Below are positions 12,705 to 23,997 of a stretch of 64,000 nt of DNA, one piece after another; within the stretch, counting starts at the first letter, position 1, and each line of letters begins with the position of its first letter. The translations under genes were made by a program, and so were the position numbers. The stretch is from Sodiomyces alkalinus F11 (lineage: Eukaryota; Ascomycota; Sordariomycetes; Glomerellales; Plectosphaerellaceae), in contig NW_021167084.1 of assembly GCF_003711515.1 (NCBI RefSeq), forward strand, positions 1,963,932-2,027,931, written 5' to 3'. The notes below the pieces were generated by a model, which did no database searches, was not told the DNA's origin, and saw nothing but the letters and a program-made list of their open reading frames with translations.

Positions 12705-13142
12705 CTACAACTTCCTTGTCGAAGAAATTTCACTGAGCAGAGACCGAGGCGAAGATGCGGCGGTCAACATTCGAGGCAGCTCATACTCGAAGCATAGGTG
12801 ATAGTACGCCGCGAGGACAGGGTATGGTCGGATATCCCGGATGAATGCGGATTCTGGCCCCGGCCTCTTCCACCCTCCTTCAGCTGGTCTACGATGGCTC
12901 TGACGGGAACCCGGCACTTCATTGTCCAGGATGTATTGTAGCCTCTTGCTTCTTCTCGGTGGGTATCGACTTAAAGACCCCATTCCCCCCAGGCGTCTAA
13001 GGAAAGCTCGGTTCTCGAAATATGGTATGCGGCTCTCGGTCGGAAATATGTCATCGAGTAGCCAGTAGCCCAGAGGCGAGCTAGGCTCCCCTCTTGTCAC
13101 GCGGAGCAGGAATTGAGCCCTTTGAGTTGTTGGTTGCGACAA
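12705..13142 (-). CDS. Doubtful hypothetical protein (145 aa)
   Basis: An open frame of 145 codons from ATG at 13142. No signal peptide, membrane segment or known motif was recognised; the sequence is rich in Arg, Pro and Ser. A second in-frame ORF follows at 12626-12357 after a TAG and about 80 bases, without a convincing intron between them. It may be a lineage-specific gene, a remnant or chance. Confidence 0.2.
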   Translation of the reverse strand: MSQPTTQRAQFLLRVTRGEPSSPLGYWLLDDIFPTESRIPYFENRAFLRRLGGMGSLSRYPPRRSKRLQYILDNEVPGSRQSHRRPAEGGWKRPGPESAFIRDIRPYPVLAAYYHLCFEYELPRMLTAASSPRSLLSEISSTRKL

Positions 13143-14847
13143 CTATTTCGGAGAAGACAGAGGTATGATGGACTGTGAGGTATTCGTTACGCGTCGTGAG
13201 GTCGTGCTTGTTCCTCTGACGCGTCGGGCTTGCTACCGTCGCGGACGTCGGTGTTATTAGGCTCGGGTTATCGCGGATTATGGAGTCCTCGTAGTTGTCG
13301 TGGCCGTTGTGTTCGTCGTGATTCTGTTGTCATGGTTCTATAAGGTAGTTGTTAATTATTGGACAGAGAGGCTTCAATGGGCTGGGCCGGAAAGGAGTGA
13401 TAAGGTCGGTAAAGCTGCTGTTGTGGTATCTAGGTACGTAGTAGGTACCTATAGTACCTTACCTTAGTGGTCCAGGGGCTCAGGGGTTTCGACCCATAAC
13501 CCTCGATAACCCTCGACCCATACCCCGCCCCAGGGCAGGTCACCTGACATGCCCACTACGCTCTTGTTAATTACAGGATTACAGGTACCTATTGTTGGGA
13601 TTTCCCCACGTGCGTTTCAACCCCCATTTGTTATCCCCCCCCAGCGGACGACGGAGGGGCTTCAGAGAGAGATACTCGATCCGATCTGAACAAATACCGA
13701 GGAAATCGAGCGTCAATCCCAACGGATGAGCAGAATCACGGCATGACATGGACGGCATGGCTAAAGTGGTCGAGGTTGAGACGGAGTAAGACCAAAAGAG
13801 ACAACTGAATGGGAACTTGGAAGACTCTCCAGCCGGCAGCCGAAAATCTCGATTCGATTCCGTATTCCAATTTCCGGCCGGGCCCCTTGACGAGCTTGCA
13901 TATCAAGGCAATATGGGCCATGCAATCATTTGTCTTAGCTATCGGTCTAGGCTCCCGTTTGCACCTATGGCAAAGCCTGCGAGCCGCAACCCTGCAGGCG
14001 CATGTCAGCGCCAATGCGAGTGAATGCTCTGAAAGGAGGCACGCTGCGACTCTGACCCAACGAGGGGGCAGGAATCTTGACATCGACCTCCAGGTCCCTC
14101 TTCACCTGCATTTCCCCCTCGTTCTCTTCTGATCCTGCGGTGTCGACGGGCGAACACTGAGGGCGGTCGGGTTCCATGGGGACATGGAATCTGAGATGGA
14201 ATCGAGACCGCAAAACCAGTGCTGCCGTGTGAATAACGATGAATGAGATCGACTACCAAGGTCTCTATGTAAGTCTATACGACTCGACTCCAAGCGCGCG
14301 GTTGACTTGCGTTCTTTTGGGTGCGGCTCTGCTCAGGGGCACAGAAGGCGAGAGAATCGATCGGGTGACTGCATGTGGGATCAGACGTGGTGGAGGCCCT
14401 GGAGCCGGCCCTGGAGCCATGCTGACGTGTCGAGGGCTTGGCGTTTGGTCTGTACAGGGTCGGTCTGTCCCAGCAGCAATATCCGTCCCGTCAGCGACTT
14501 TCTGTCTTGACAGGCTGCAAAACATTCCCACCCTTTTCTAAAAACCTGCAGCCGGCACGGGAAATGATTCGAATTCGCTCCTCTCATCAACAGGAAACGA
14601 AAAAGACGCTTGGCCAAGGCAGAAACGAACCTCAGATTCCCTAGCTGTGGACGGCATCTTCACACCTGTTCATCTTTTTCGACCATCCTGGAAGTTGAAG
14701 TTGGAACGCCGAACACCGAACACCACGAACTTGATCCCCAATTTCACCCACCCCCTCGACGTTCGCGTCGCCCACTTCGTATCCCGGCTCCCCTTGCTCT
14801 TATCACGACCTTTCCCCCATTCAAGTCACGTCCTTCAACTCATCCTC
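13143..14847. other. Intergenic region with a G/T-skewed block
   Basis: 13160-13350 is strikingly rich in G and T with many GTCGTG-like steps and little A. TACCTAGGTA-type elements occur at 13428-13472 and 13582-13592. A pair of ATAACCCTCG direct repeats lies near 13496-13516. 14600-14847 is the C-rich promoter and leader of the anoctamin-like gene. Overlapping ORFs of 80-115 codons on both strands at 13730-14540 show no domain. Confidence 0.45.
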
Positions 14848-17194
14848 ATGGACTCTCTGCTCAAAATCCCGCCCAGTACCCCCATCATCCGTCCTAGCAT
14901 TCAGACCCCGGGTCCCTACCAGGAGACCTGTAACGACAAGTATGTCGTCAAGTACAACTTTGCTGACCTCGGTATGCGGCACGCCTCGTCTTGTCCTCCC
15001 TGTCCACTACGGAGAATAAGTCATAGAATAATTCATAGCTGACCCTTCCCAGACCCAGAAGAGGCCACCGAAGAGTTGAAAACACTCCTGACCGACCTTG
15101 AAGAGGCAGGCCTGCAGACCGAGGTCCGCGCTGGCTATGACGAAACCCTCTTGATCTTTGTGAAAGCCCCACGCGAGCTCCTCGGCAACACCGTCTACAA
15201 GTCAAGGTCAATCCTCTGTCCTGTCCCGGTGTCCCTTGCCTGCTCTTCCCGTCTTCCCGTCTTCCCGTCTTCCCGTCTTAGCTTCTAACTCTTCATTCTT
15301 CATCAGGGTCAAGGACTGGTTGTATGGCGTAGTACACGACCATCCCGGCGGTACCAAGAACACCGTCGTCGACGCCCACTACGAATCCGAGGACATCCTC
15401 TCCGTCTACCACCTCGTCCACTGGTCCAAAGAACACGGCGGCGCCGGCATCCACCCGGGCATCGGCCAGTGGAAGAACGTCGAGGCCATCTTCCCGCTGC
15501 ACAACCAGCGCGCCAACCAAAAGCTCCTCTCCCACCTCAGCAAGCGCTTCTTCCTCACCGCCGAGGACCTCGACAAGATCCGCGACATCTGGGGCTCCAA
15601 GATCGCCTTCTACTTCGCCTTCCTCCAGACCTACCTCGTCTTCCTCATCTTCCCCGCCGTCACCGGCGTCGTCGCCTGGCTGGCCCTGCCCAAATACTCG
15701 CTCGTCTACGCCATCACCACCTGCGTCTGGTGCACCGTGTTCGTCGAGTACTGGAAACTCCGCGAGGTCGACCTGAGCATCCGCTGGCGGGTCCGCAACG
15801 TCGCCCAGGTCAAGACGAACCGGCCGCAGTTCACGTGGGAGCGCGTGGTCACCGACTGTGCGGGCCGGAAGCACTACTTCTTCCCCAAGTGGAAGCAGGT
15901 CGTACGTCAGCTGCTGCAGTTCCCCTTCTTCGGCATCGCCACCGCCGCCCTGGGGCTCCTCATCGTCTCCGTCTTCGCCATCGAGGTGCTGATTTCCGAG
16001 TCGTACGAGGGCCCCTACAAGTTCTACCTCGAATACCTCCCCACCGTGCTGCTCGCCGTGGCCCTTCCCTACATCACCTCGTCGCTCGAAGGCGTCGCCA
16101 GTGCGCTCACCCAGTACGAGAACCACCGCACCGAGGACAACCACGAGAGGGCGCTGGCGCAGAAGGTCTTCGTGCTGAACATCGTCACCAACTACCTCCC
16201 CATCCTGCTCACGGCCTTCGTCTACGTCCCCTTCGGCGACGACGTGGTGCCCTGGCTCGAAGTCCTCATCGGCAAGGTCCTCGGCAAGGTCCTCGGCCAG
16301 CAGCAGTTCGCCAAGCGGCCCTTCCAGGCCGACGGGGACCGGCTGCGGAACGAGGTCATCGCACTCGTGGTCACGGGCCAGATCTCGGGCTTCTTCGAGG
16401 AAAACGTCGTCCCGTTCGTCCGGCACCGGTTCAGCGGGTGGTGGCGCGAGATGCGCCGCCTGCGGCACTCCCGAGACGGCCGCGGCGCCGACCTCATGTC
16501 CCTCTTCGACGACGACCCGGACGAGGCCGCGTTCCTCACCCGCGTCCGCGACCAGTCCATGCTCCGGGACTACGACGTGCAGGAGGACATTGCGGAAATC
16601 GTGCTCCAGTCGGGCTACCTGGCGCTCTTCTCGCCCGTGTGGCCGCTGATCCCGCTGGGGTTCCTGGTCAACAACTGGATCGAGCTGCGGTCCGACTTCC
16701 TCAAGATCTCCATCGAGCACAAGCGCCCGCACCCCGTCCGCACCGACGGCATCGGGCCCTGGGTGTACTCGCTCAACATGCTCAGCTGGCTCGGGAGCAT
16801 CTCGACCGCCGCCATCGTGCACATGTTCAGCACGTCCGGCTGGGGGCCGGCACGCTGGGCGTCGTTGCCCATTACCATTTTCGTTGGCGAGCACGTCTTT
16901 CTGCTGTTTCGCACCCTGCTGTGCTTCCTGCTGAACCAGCTCGGGTCGCCCCAGATCCGGGAGGAGAGGAGCAGGCTGTATGCTACGCGGCTGCAGAGGC
17001 TGGAGGAGCTTGAGGCGAATAAGCGGAATGGGTTGGGGTTGACGGCTGCCGAGCGGGAGCGGCGCAGGTCGATGCGGGCTACGGGCGGGGATAAGCTGTT
17101 CACCAGACAGGTTGAGGAAGGTGTCAGCGCGGCGGTTGGGGTGGACCTGATCCGGCGGTTTAAGGAGGCGGCCGAGTCGAAGAAGAAGAAGTAG
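14848..17194 (+). CDS. Anoctamin/TMEM16-family protein, Ist2-like (721 aa)
   Basis: Multi-pass membrane protein of the TMEM16 family; fungal members (S. cerevisiae Ist2, A. fumigatus and N. haematococca TMEM16) are lipid scramblases or ER-plasma-membrane tethers. Exons 14848-14971, 15053-15206 and 15307-17194 (introns of 81 and 100 bases). The N-terminal 90 residues form the soluble domain found before the membrane part. About eight to ten hydrophobic segments follow, including LQTYLVFLIFPAVTGVVAWL, FFGIATAALGLLIVSVF, LNIVTNYLPILLTAFVYVPF and the conserved SPVWPLIPLGFLVNNWIELR. The protein ends in a short basic tail (ESKKKK), so it lacks the long linker and cortical-sorting tail of yeast Ist2; a scramblase role is more likely than tethering, by inference. 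Codon use is strongly C-ending, suggesting good expression. Confidence 0.93.
15244..15275 (+). repeat. Octamer microsatellite (TCTTCCCG)n in intron 2 of the anoctamin-like gene
   Basis: Four head-to-tail copies of TCTTCCCG form a pyrimidine-rich tract inside intron 15207-15306. Confidence 0.85.
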
Positions 17195-17672
17195 TAGCAG
17201 GTAGGATGGCGGTAGACCGTAGACCGTATGAATACCACATGGCTGGTGAATAATGATGAATAATGAATGACCACGCTAGACTTACGTTGAGGTGTTGAGG
17301 TATACCGATATTATTAGATGGGAGAGTTCCCGTGGCTTACAATACCAAATAATGGATCTTTGACAAAGGAACCGAGGTCCACCATCTCACGGCATCGAAT
17401 GGCGCCCAAAAAGCTCAAGCCTCACTATGCACGCACGGGCGGAAATGGTATACCCATACTCTACGAAGGTCTGACGAATCCCACGGAATCAGAGAGGTGG
17501 GCCAGAGGAAGAATCAAGTCCTCATATTTGTGTCAACCTGGGCCAGTCTCGTTCTCGCTACCCCGACTGAGATGCCACATGGGACTCCACCCAAGAACGA
17601 CGGTTTGCCCTGTTGTTGCTGCTGCTGCTGCTACTGCTGCTACTGACAACGACAACGATAACAAACTCCTCC
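17195..17672. other. Intergenic region between convergent genes, with GCT triplet repeat
   Basis: Separates the anoctamin-like gene from the small minus-strand gene. A degenerate (GCT)n repeat at 17611-17645 lies in the 3' flank of the latter. No gene of its own was seen. Confidence 0.5.
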
Positions 17673-17994
17673 TTATTTATTCATGTGTAAAGTATCCTCC
17701 GCCTTGTCCGCCATGGACTCTTTCTTCCCCGATTCCATGGACGAACTACCGAGCGAAGACGACTTTTTCTGGCTCGACGTGCTCCCGTTTTGTGACTGAG
17801 ACTTCATGTTCGATTTCGAGGGAATCTTGCAGTCACATTAGTGCAACGTAGTCATTGATAACAAGCGCAACGTCAGGGGCACTGCGCACCTGCTGGTTCT
17901 CGTCCATGTGTGCTTCCTCTTCCGCCTCGTGAATGAGGTCGTACGCCTCCTCGACGATCTCGTCGGTGAGACCAGGGCCCGGATTGTCACTCAT
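17673..17994 (-). CDS. Small hydrophilic protein of unknown function (85 aa, two exons)
   Basis: ATG at 17994-17992 opens an exon to 17890 (35 codons). An intron of 64 bases (17889-17826, donor GTGCGC, acceptor TGCAAG) joins it in phase 0 to 17825-17673, ending in TAA, for 86 codons in all. The first half is acidic (MSDNPGPGLTDEIVEEAYDL..., then a Glu/Ala-rich helix ending in NQQ); the second half is rich in Ser, Gln and Lys and ends DTLHMNK. No signal peptide or membrane segment. Without splicing the frame ends after 54 residues. No family recognised. The strict charge pattern, good start context and clean intron make it a likely real gene that simple ORF searches would miss. Confidence 0.5.
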
Positions 17995-18864
17995 GGTGAT
18001 AGAGTATGAAGATTTATGTTAGAGGTGGACTGATAACTCGGGTACTGGTTCGATGAAGCCCTCGATGTGCGCTGGATGGGGGGGAGGAAAACAAGGGGTA
18101 GGTGGGTGATGAGAGGGAATTATTAGTCCCTTCATCCCTCATATGTCTGTTCCCCCAAAACACCCCCTCTTCTGGTCCCTGACTCGGGAGTGGTTCGTCA
18201 TATAGGCCAAGAGCAGACGGTCACGAGGCCATGATGCTGCGCGACGTCATTCGGGGGACGGTGACACGGAGGAGGCGGCCATGATGGGAGGGATAGAAGA
18301 GTGCATCTCCTCTGATAAGGTAGATGCACTGTGGAAGTAGGTTGAGGGGAGGTTTGAGCAGACAGTGTCGCAATGTGGCCTATGGGATGCTAAGGTAGAC
18401 GCGTAGGCGTAGAATAAATGGTGTCATGGTGTCAAGCTGGTGTCAAGACGGTGTCATCACCAACTTGGATGATGACGGGACGCTCGTAGGACTAAGGCAT
18501 CACTCACGACTTGTTCGGGGTCTTAGCAGTTGGACCACCTGTTGACGTAGGTACTAGGTAGGCTAAGAGGCTTCGCCAGAAAAGAAGTATGCGCTACAAG
18601 TTAGAGCCCTTACTAAGGTGCAATAACTCGTGCCATTACTAACCCAGATTCCAGATTCCTCGACTCCTAGGGCGTTCATGTCATTTCTGAAATCGAAAGA
18701 AAAGTTAGGTGCATGTGGTAGGAATTGGGGACAGGGGAAGTTCGAAAGTTTTGCTGTTTTGCTTTTCTCTGAAACAAACTTACGGTGGAACACGAGCCTC
18801 TAGCCCTAAAGGTACTTAGGATTGAAATGGACCGACCAATACTAACCAGCACCAGCAAGTACCA
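17995..18864. other. Intergenic region, no gene seen
   Basis: Contains the promoter side of the small protein gene and TAGGTACTAGGTAGG near 18547-18561. Nothing else was recognised before the tRNA. Confidence 0.5.
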
Positions 18865-18958
18865 TCTCCGATCGTATAGTGGCTAGTATGCCAGCTTGTC
18901 AAAGGACAATCGTCCTGCAACTTCGCTGGAGACCGGGGTTCAATTCCCCGTCGGAGAG
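18865..18958 (+). tRNA. tRNA-Asp(GUC) with 22-base intron
   Basis: Acceptor arms TCTCCGA (18865-18871) and TCGGAGA (18951-18957) pair fully, with G as discriminator base. The D-arm TATAGTGGCTAGTAT is typical of tRNA-Asp. Anticodon stem CCAGC/GCTGG (18891-18895, 18925-18929) encloses anticodon GTC at 18898-18900. An intron lies after base 37, about 18902-18923, and can fold as AGGAC/GTCCT. The T-arm CCGGGGTTCAATTCCCCG contains the B box. A T-rich run just downstream (18961-18969) can stop RNA polymerase III. Confidence 0.93.
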
Positions 18959-19790
18959 ATTTATTTTTCCCTTCAATTCCTTTTCTTTTTCTTTTGTTTG
19001 TTTTGTTCTTCTTCCCTTTCTTTTCTACCTTCATCTCACAATAATTTTCCACTTCTCTTACCCCCATTTCACACGAGAAGACATCTCATAATCCTTCTCG
19101 CCTACTATCTTCTCTACCTTTCCGCAGCTTTCCGCCTTATTATATTCCCTACCCTACCCCGAGAGCGACCACTTAAAACCCCTTTTTCCCCCTCTCTTTC
19201 CTTCTTTAACCGATTTATGTATCGCGACACGACCGATGGGCATCATGTCTAGCATATTATTATTGACGGCCCATGACCGCCGGACAGGGGATCCCATCCT
19301 TAACGTCGAGCACCCACATTCTGCCAAGGAGGTGCAAGCAGCAAGACAGCCGGGTTCTAGGATGGCCACAACTTTCCGTCAAATGAGAGGCGGATGAATC
19401 CGCCTACCACACCCCTCGTGCCAGAATGCTCGTGTTTGGGGGGTGGGCTGACAGCCTGCAACGTGCTGATCAAGAATCGCCGTTCTTGCGGTCGGGCTAA
19501 TTTGATCCCGCTCACTTATACGGCTGAGTTATGCCAAGCATCGCCCAGAGAAAAGCCTGAGGCGCAGCAGTCTCTGGAACTTGCGGGGTCAAGTGGTTGA
19601 TCCATCATCCATGCTCCACGTTATGCGTTGAGCGTGGTGCTGGGAGAGCCGGCTTGGGTTTATAAACTATTACCATCGAGTCTGGTCCTTCTGCCGCCTG
19701 CGATCCATCCAACTCACCAGATGTCTAAAACTAGGACTGCCGTTGTGACAGAACTACTCGATACATCAACGTTCAAACAGCCTTATCACG
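18959..19790. other. Intergenic region, pyrimidine-rich at left
   Basis: 18960-19210 is a long T/C-rich stretch downstream of the tRNA. The rest is the probable promoter of the TPR gene. No gene seen. Confidence 0.5.
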
Positions 19791-22700
19791 ATGGCCGACG
19801 ACGCTGCGGGCCTAGCCAAGGACATGGCGGCCGTCAAAATCGAGAATGAGGAGCTGTCCTCTTCAAACGAGGCCGACGAGCGGAAACGACGGCAGGAGGA
19901 CGAGCTGGATGCCCTGCTCGAGGAAATCCACCGGAGGAACAAAGGTTCCATTTTCATCTCCTTGTTTGGGCCTACGAGGCATTCCGCTCGTGCGACAGCA
20001 CGATCCTGGTGGGCCGACGATGACTCCGACCTATGCATGAGTGTGGACGAGGAGGCCAGAGCGAAAGGCTTCGTGACTGCTTCACACCCTTCATTTGGTG
20101 CGTTGTCGCAATCTATCCGCTATCATCTTGGCTCACGAGTCATCCCGTATAATGCATGTGTATCATACTCCAAAGCGACAGGAGTTGGTGCATCTCGCCC
20201 TTTACGCGTCAAGCTTCGATTGGGTTTGAGGTGACCGAAAGGAACATCAAAGGTAGAATGGTTCAAAAAGAAACGTCCAGACAGCTAACAGGCAGGGAAA
20301 CGTGAAAAGGGCTCTACCGCCGAAGACGATTCTACACCAAACCGCGGGCGCCTTTGCCCATGCCAAGCGACGAGGACACCATCTTGCTTGATGTCGAGGC
20401 CGAGGCCAAGTACGACCATGTCTATGGCGGCACCGTGTCCGTCGAAGGCTTCGGAATGGAGTGGTGGGATTGGGAAGAAAATTTCGGCCCAGCAAGGCAA
20501 CAGATATTCCAGTTCTCCAGGGGTATCATGCCCCCTGTGAAATCGGTCAAGATGCTACGACGCACGGATGAGTTGGCACGGGCGAATGTTGAGGAGGATG
20601 GGGAGGAGAGAGTGGACGACGGGGACTTGATGGAGTTCTTTGGCGATGAGGCGTGAGTTCTGCTGTGGTCTTTCTAATCATCACATGCAATCATTGGATA
20701 TTAACGCAAAAAAAAAAAAACGGCAGATTCGCGTTCAGGGGCGGAAGGACTTACAACTCCACCTACCTCAGCAAGCTATCCGATTGTATTCGGAGTCTCT
20801 ATAGCATCCTCAACCGGGAGGATGTATTTGTCGACTTCTCCACCCGTACCGTCTTCAGCCTCGAGCAGGTAGCGGCGGAAGAGCAGTGGAGGGGAATGAA
20901 CGTGTGGGATCTCTTCTTCCAGATGATCGCCGGCCAGGAACTCGCACGGCTGCTCGAGAAGCTCGATCTGGGATCAGCGGACGGCATGACGCCGCGTGTA
21001 CTTGCCTCGGTCTTAATCGCCGACACCTGGTTCCGAGGATCGAAAGTCGAACACGTGGATTGGGTTGTAGATTTTGCCTCTTTCAAGAAGGAACCCGGCT
21101 CGGCGAGGGATGAAGACGACGCCGAGAAACTAAGGCACGAAGCGGAACAACTAGCGCTTCAAGGATGGCACGACGAAGCTGTCGAAACATACACCAAGGC
21201 GATCATGAAGCATCCGCACAACCCGACAACGTGGCTGCAGCGCGGTCTCTCGTTCGAGAAACTCGGGGACATGACGTCCGCAAGGGAGGACGCCTATGCG
21301 GCTACGAGGCTCGACCCGCGCAACGCGAACGCCTGGGCCCAGCTCGGTGCGGCGGAGATGGGTTTTGGGAATTGGGAGCGGGCGAAGGACGCGTACGGAC
21401 GGGCAGCTGACCTTGCCGGGCCCAACTTTGTCTCCATGACGGGGTCGCACGCGAGCACGACGATGCAACGTGGGGTAGACATGGCACAGGCTCACCTTGA
21501 ATCCGAGGCGCAGGAATTACGAAACGCGACGGATCCCCTTGAAAAGAAAAGACGGGAGCGGTTGGCGCTGGAGCGAGCGTGGGACCCCACGCTGAAGTCG
21601 ATGCAGATTCGGTCCAAGGTGCACGAAAGGCAGGTCGAAGGCTTGATGCACTTCGCGGAGCGGTTGCAGTGGCCTTACCTGGAGGAACTCAGGGGCTACG
21701 CGACAAAGGCGTACGCCGAGTTCCTCTCGGGCGGGCAGATGCTGGGCTTCGTGCACGACTGGTTGTACGGACTTACATTGCCCGGGCGGTGGATGGCTCT
21801 CAAGTTGATGGGGACCATGATCCTCTGTACGCCTTCAACGAAGGAGGCTGGGCCATCGTTTTACTTTGACAGCGGCGTTGTCGTGGAAGGTCGGGAAGGT
21901 CGGGAAGGAGAGTCGTGCAGTTACTGGCGCTCTCGGACGGCTTTAGGGCGAATCCTCGCGCCGTTGCCGGGAGTGGTCTCCTTGTGTGGCTGGGTCGGCC
22001 GGTGCCCCGCTGTCGAGATGGTCTCGTCGACGACATCGACGGCATCGACGACACCACCCGCGAAGGCAGAGAGTCAAGGACAAAAGAAGTTGCTGCACGT
22101 TCGAATCAAGGCGGAGAAGACCGTACCCATCACTATGGATCTCGAGTCCGACGAGGCGATGGCGTACAGCTACGAATATGCCACCCGGCTCACGAGCCTG
22201 AGTATCCTTCCCGGGGAGGATAGGGCGGCGTACCTCGCTGCGATGCACGACCCCACCCAATGGGTGGTACCTCGTCCTAAAGCCCACGTGCAGACAGCGA
22301 CTCCGACGAGAGTCAAACTGCAAGGGATCCGATTGACGAGGCTTCCCTGGACCGCGGAACGACAGCGTACTGTTGCCAACGGGACCTTCCCCAAAGACGA
22401 AGCGGAGGTGGAAACCCAGTACGAGGCCAGCATTAGCTTCCGAGTGGGCGGACCAGGACCAGAACATGAGAGGACTATCTCGCACACTATCAGGATGAAC
22501 CCACTACTGATTAGCTTGCCTTCCTGTAAGCGACCTGAGGGGGCCGAAGGGCATGCTGTGCACGAGAGGGAGAGGGAGCAGTACGAGGTGGTGGCCTGGC
22601 CAGTGGACCGGTTAGGGGAATATGATGGAGAGGCGGAAAAGGACGGCAAGGTCCTGGTTATCGATGCGCGGGGAGCCGAGGCCGAAGTCATGGCGAGGGC

Positions 22701-22863
22701 ATGGTGCGCGGAGAAGGGGCGACATGCTGTCGTCTGGCGAGATGCCTGCGGGGCAGACTCGAGAGACGGCGATGGAACTGAAGCGTCGTGTTGTTATACA
22801 TGCGCCGTTCGGGCGGCGGGGAGAGGAGCTCTGTATGTGTGTGTAGTGATTTGGACTTTTTGA
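19791..22863 (+). CDS. TPR-containing protein of unknown function (about 928 aa)
   Basis: Likely exons 19791-20097, 20310-20652 and 20727-22863; the last intron (20653-20726, with an A13 run before CGGCAG) is clear. The first intron (212 bases, acceptor AAAAG) is chosen because it alone joins the acidic N-terminal exon in frame to the conserved-looking stretch PMPSDEDTILLDVEAEAKYD; the true border could differ. Three tetratricopeptide repeats lie at about residues 345-450 (for example WHDEAVETYTKAIMKHPHN and NANAWAQLGAAEMGFGNWER), so it should bind protein partners. A C-terminal half contains WLYGLTLPGRWMALKLMGTM and LPGVVSLCGWVGRCP, which I associate with an uncharacterised family common in filamentous ascomycetes. 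No signal peptide. Function unknown. Confidence 0.75.
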
Positions 22864-23997
22864 TGCGTGTCGGATGGGCGGGATGGGTACTGGGTCAAGC
22901 AGCAGGGATTATTGTCCATTATCCATTAACGTTACCCCTGAAAGTTGCCGTAGCCACGCCGTCTTTTACATTTTGGCATGCTCTATCATGCATCCACAGG
23001 ACATACTCTCCCTTTCCATATAAAGTCATAGCAAACAGTTAAAATCAAAAATCCAAAGCTACTCACTGGTGGTTCATTTGAGAATTCCGGTCGTGGTTCC
23101 GATGTCACGAGAGAAAAAAGAAAAGAAAAATTTTAAAAAAAAATGAAAGAAAGAAAGACAAAAAAAAAACAAAGGAAGAAAGCAAGGGAAGAAAGATGAC
23201 GATAATCGGGTCCATCGATATGCCCTCCTGCAGGAATACATGCCCAGGTAGTATCTTGGCCCCTTGGGGAGGCTGGGATGCCGTCAGCAGCACGGCTCGA
23301 CAATTTGCCTTCCACTTCCATCCTAGTCCAGTTCGGAGCTATCATTGATCCTTAGCTTCTACCACTGTTCAGGAAGATATTCCGGTTCTAGAAGTTCTCG
23401 GGTCGTGTTCGATTGCGGGGTTGATGCGACCTTGGTCCTTGGGCCCTTGTCCTTCTTCCCGTCGCTAATCTCTATCCATATCAAGTTATCAACCTAACAT
23501 CGGAGCTCCCTTATCAAGACACTCCAGAGCCACCATACATATCCCTGCCAAGGGCCCCCGGCCCCCCGGCCCCTCGTCAACACGAAAGACATGCCAAGAA
23601 TGTTCTTCCTTCCTCTCTTGGAATCGAGCTGTAAGGGGGGTAACCATAGCACCAGACTTTGCATGCAATCTCCAAACTTCATCTGCTTGGGATTGGCCCA
23701 TTGGGCGAAGACGTTGCGTCCGGAAGAATCAACTGCACAGATATTCCATTCATGCACCAGTGACCGATATTTTGTTTCTCGGCGTGCATCCTAGGATCCT
23801 CATGATCCATGTTGTTTGCACACATATATGAGCCCCTTCCGGCCCCTTGCAGTGACATCTTCCCCTTTTCTTCTCTCTTCGTGCGGTGTGCAGTTTTCTC
23901 AACTGTCTGTCCTTCCTCTACCCAAGGTAGCACAGCTGCACAAGTGTACGGACGGTGCTACAAGTCAAGTCAATAATCCCAGCTTACATTCGCCGAC
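22864..23997. other. Intergenic region with A-rich low-complexity tract
   Basis: 23111-23180 is an A-rich simple sequence (AAAAG/AAAG and poly-A). No gene recognised in the rest; the right end is the promoter of the secreted LVIVD protein. Confidence 0.55.

Noticed and set aside
13496..13516. ATAACCCTCG direct repeats resembling telomere units
   Set aside because: Not the fungal TTAGGG/CCCTAA unit and only two copies.
15293..16894. 533-codon minus-strand open frame
   Set aside because: Lies wholly antisense to the anoctamin-like gene; GC-rich wobble bias creates the long frame and the protein lacks any motif.
17318..17851. 177-codon plus-strand open frame
   Set aside because: Contains the GCT triplet repeat, has no motif, and overlaps the better supported spliced small gene on the other strand.
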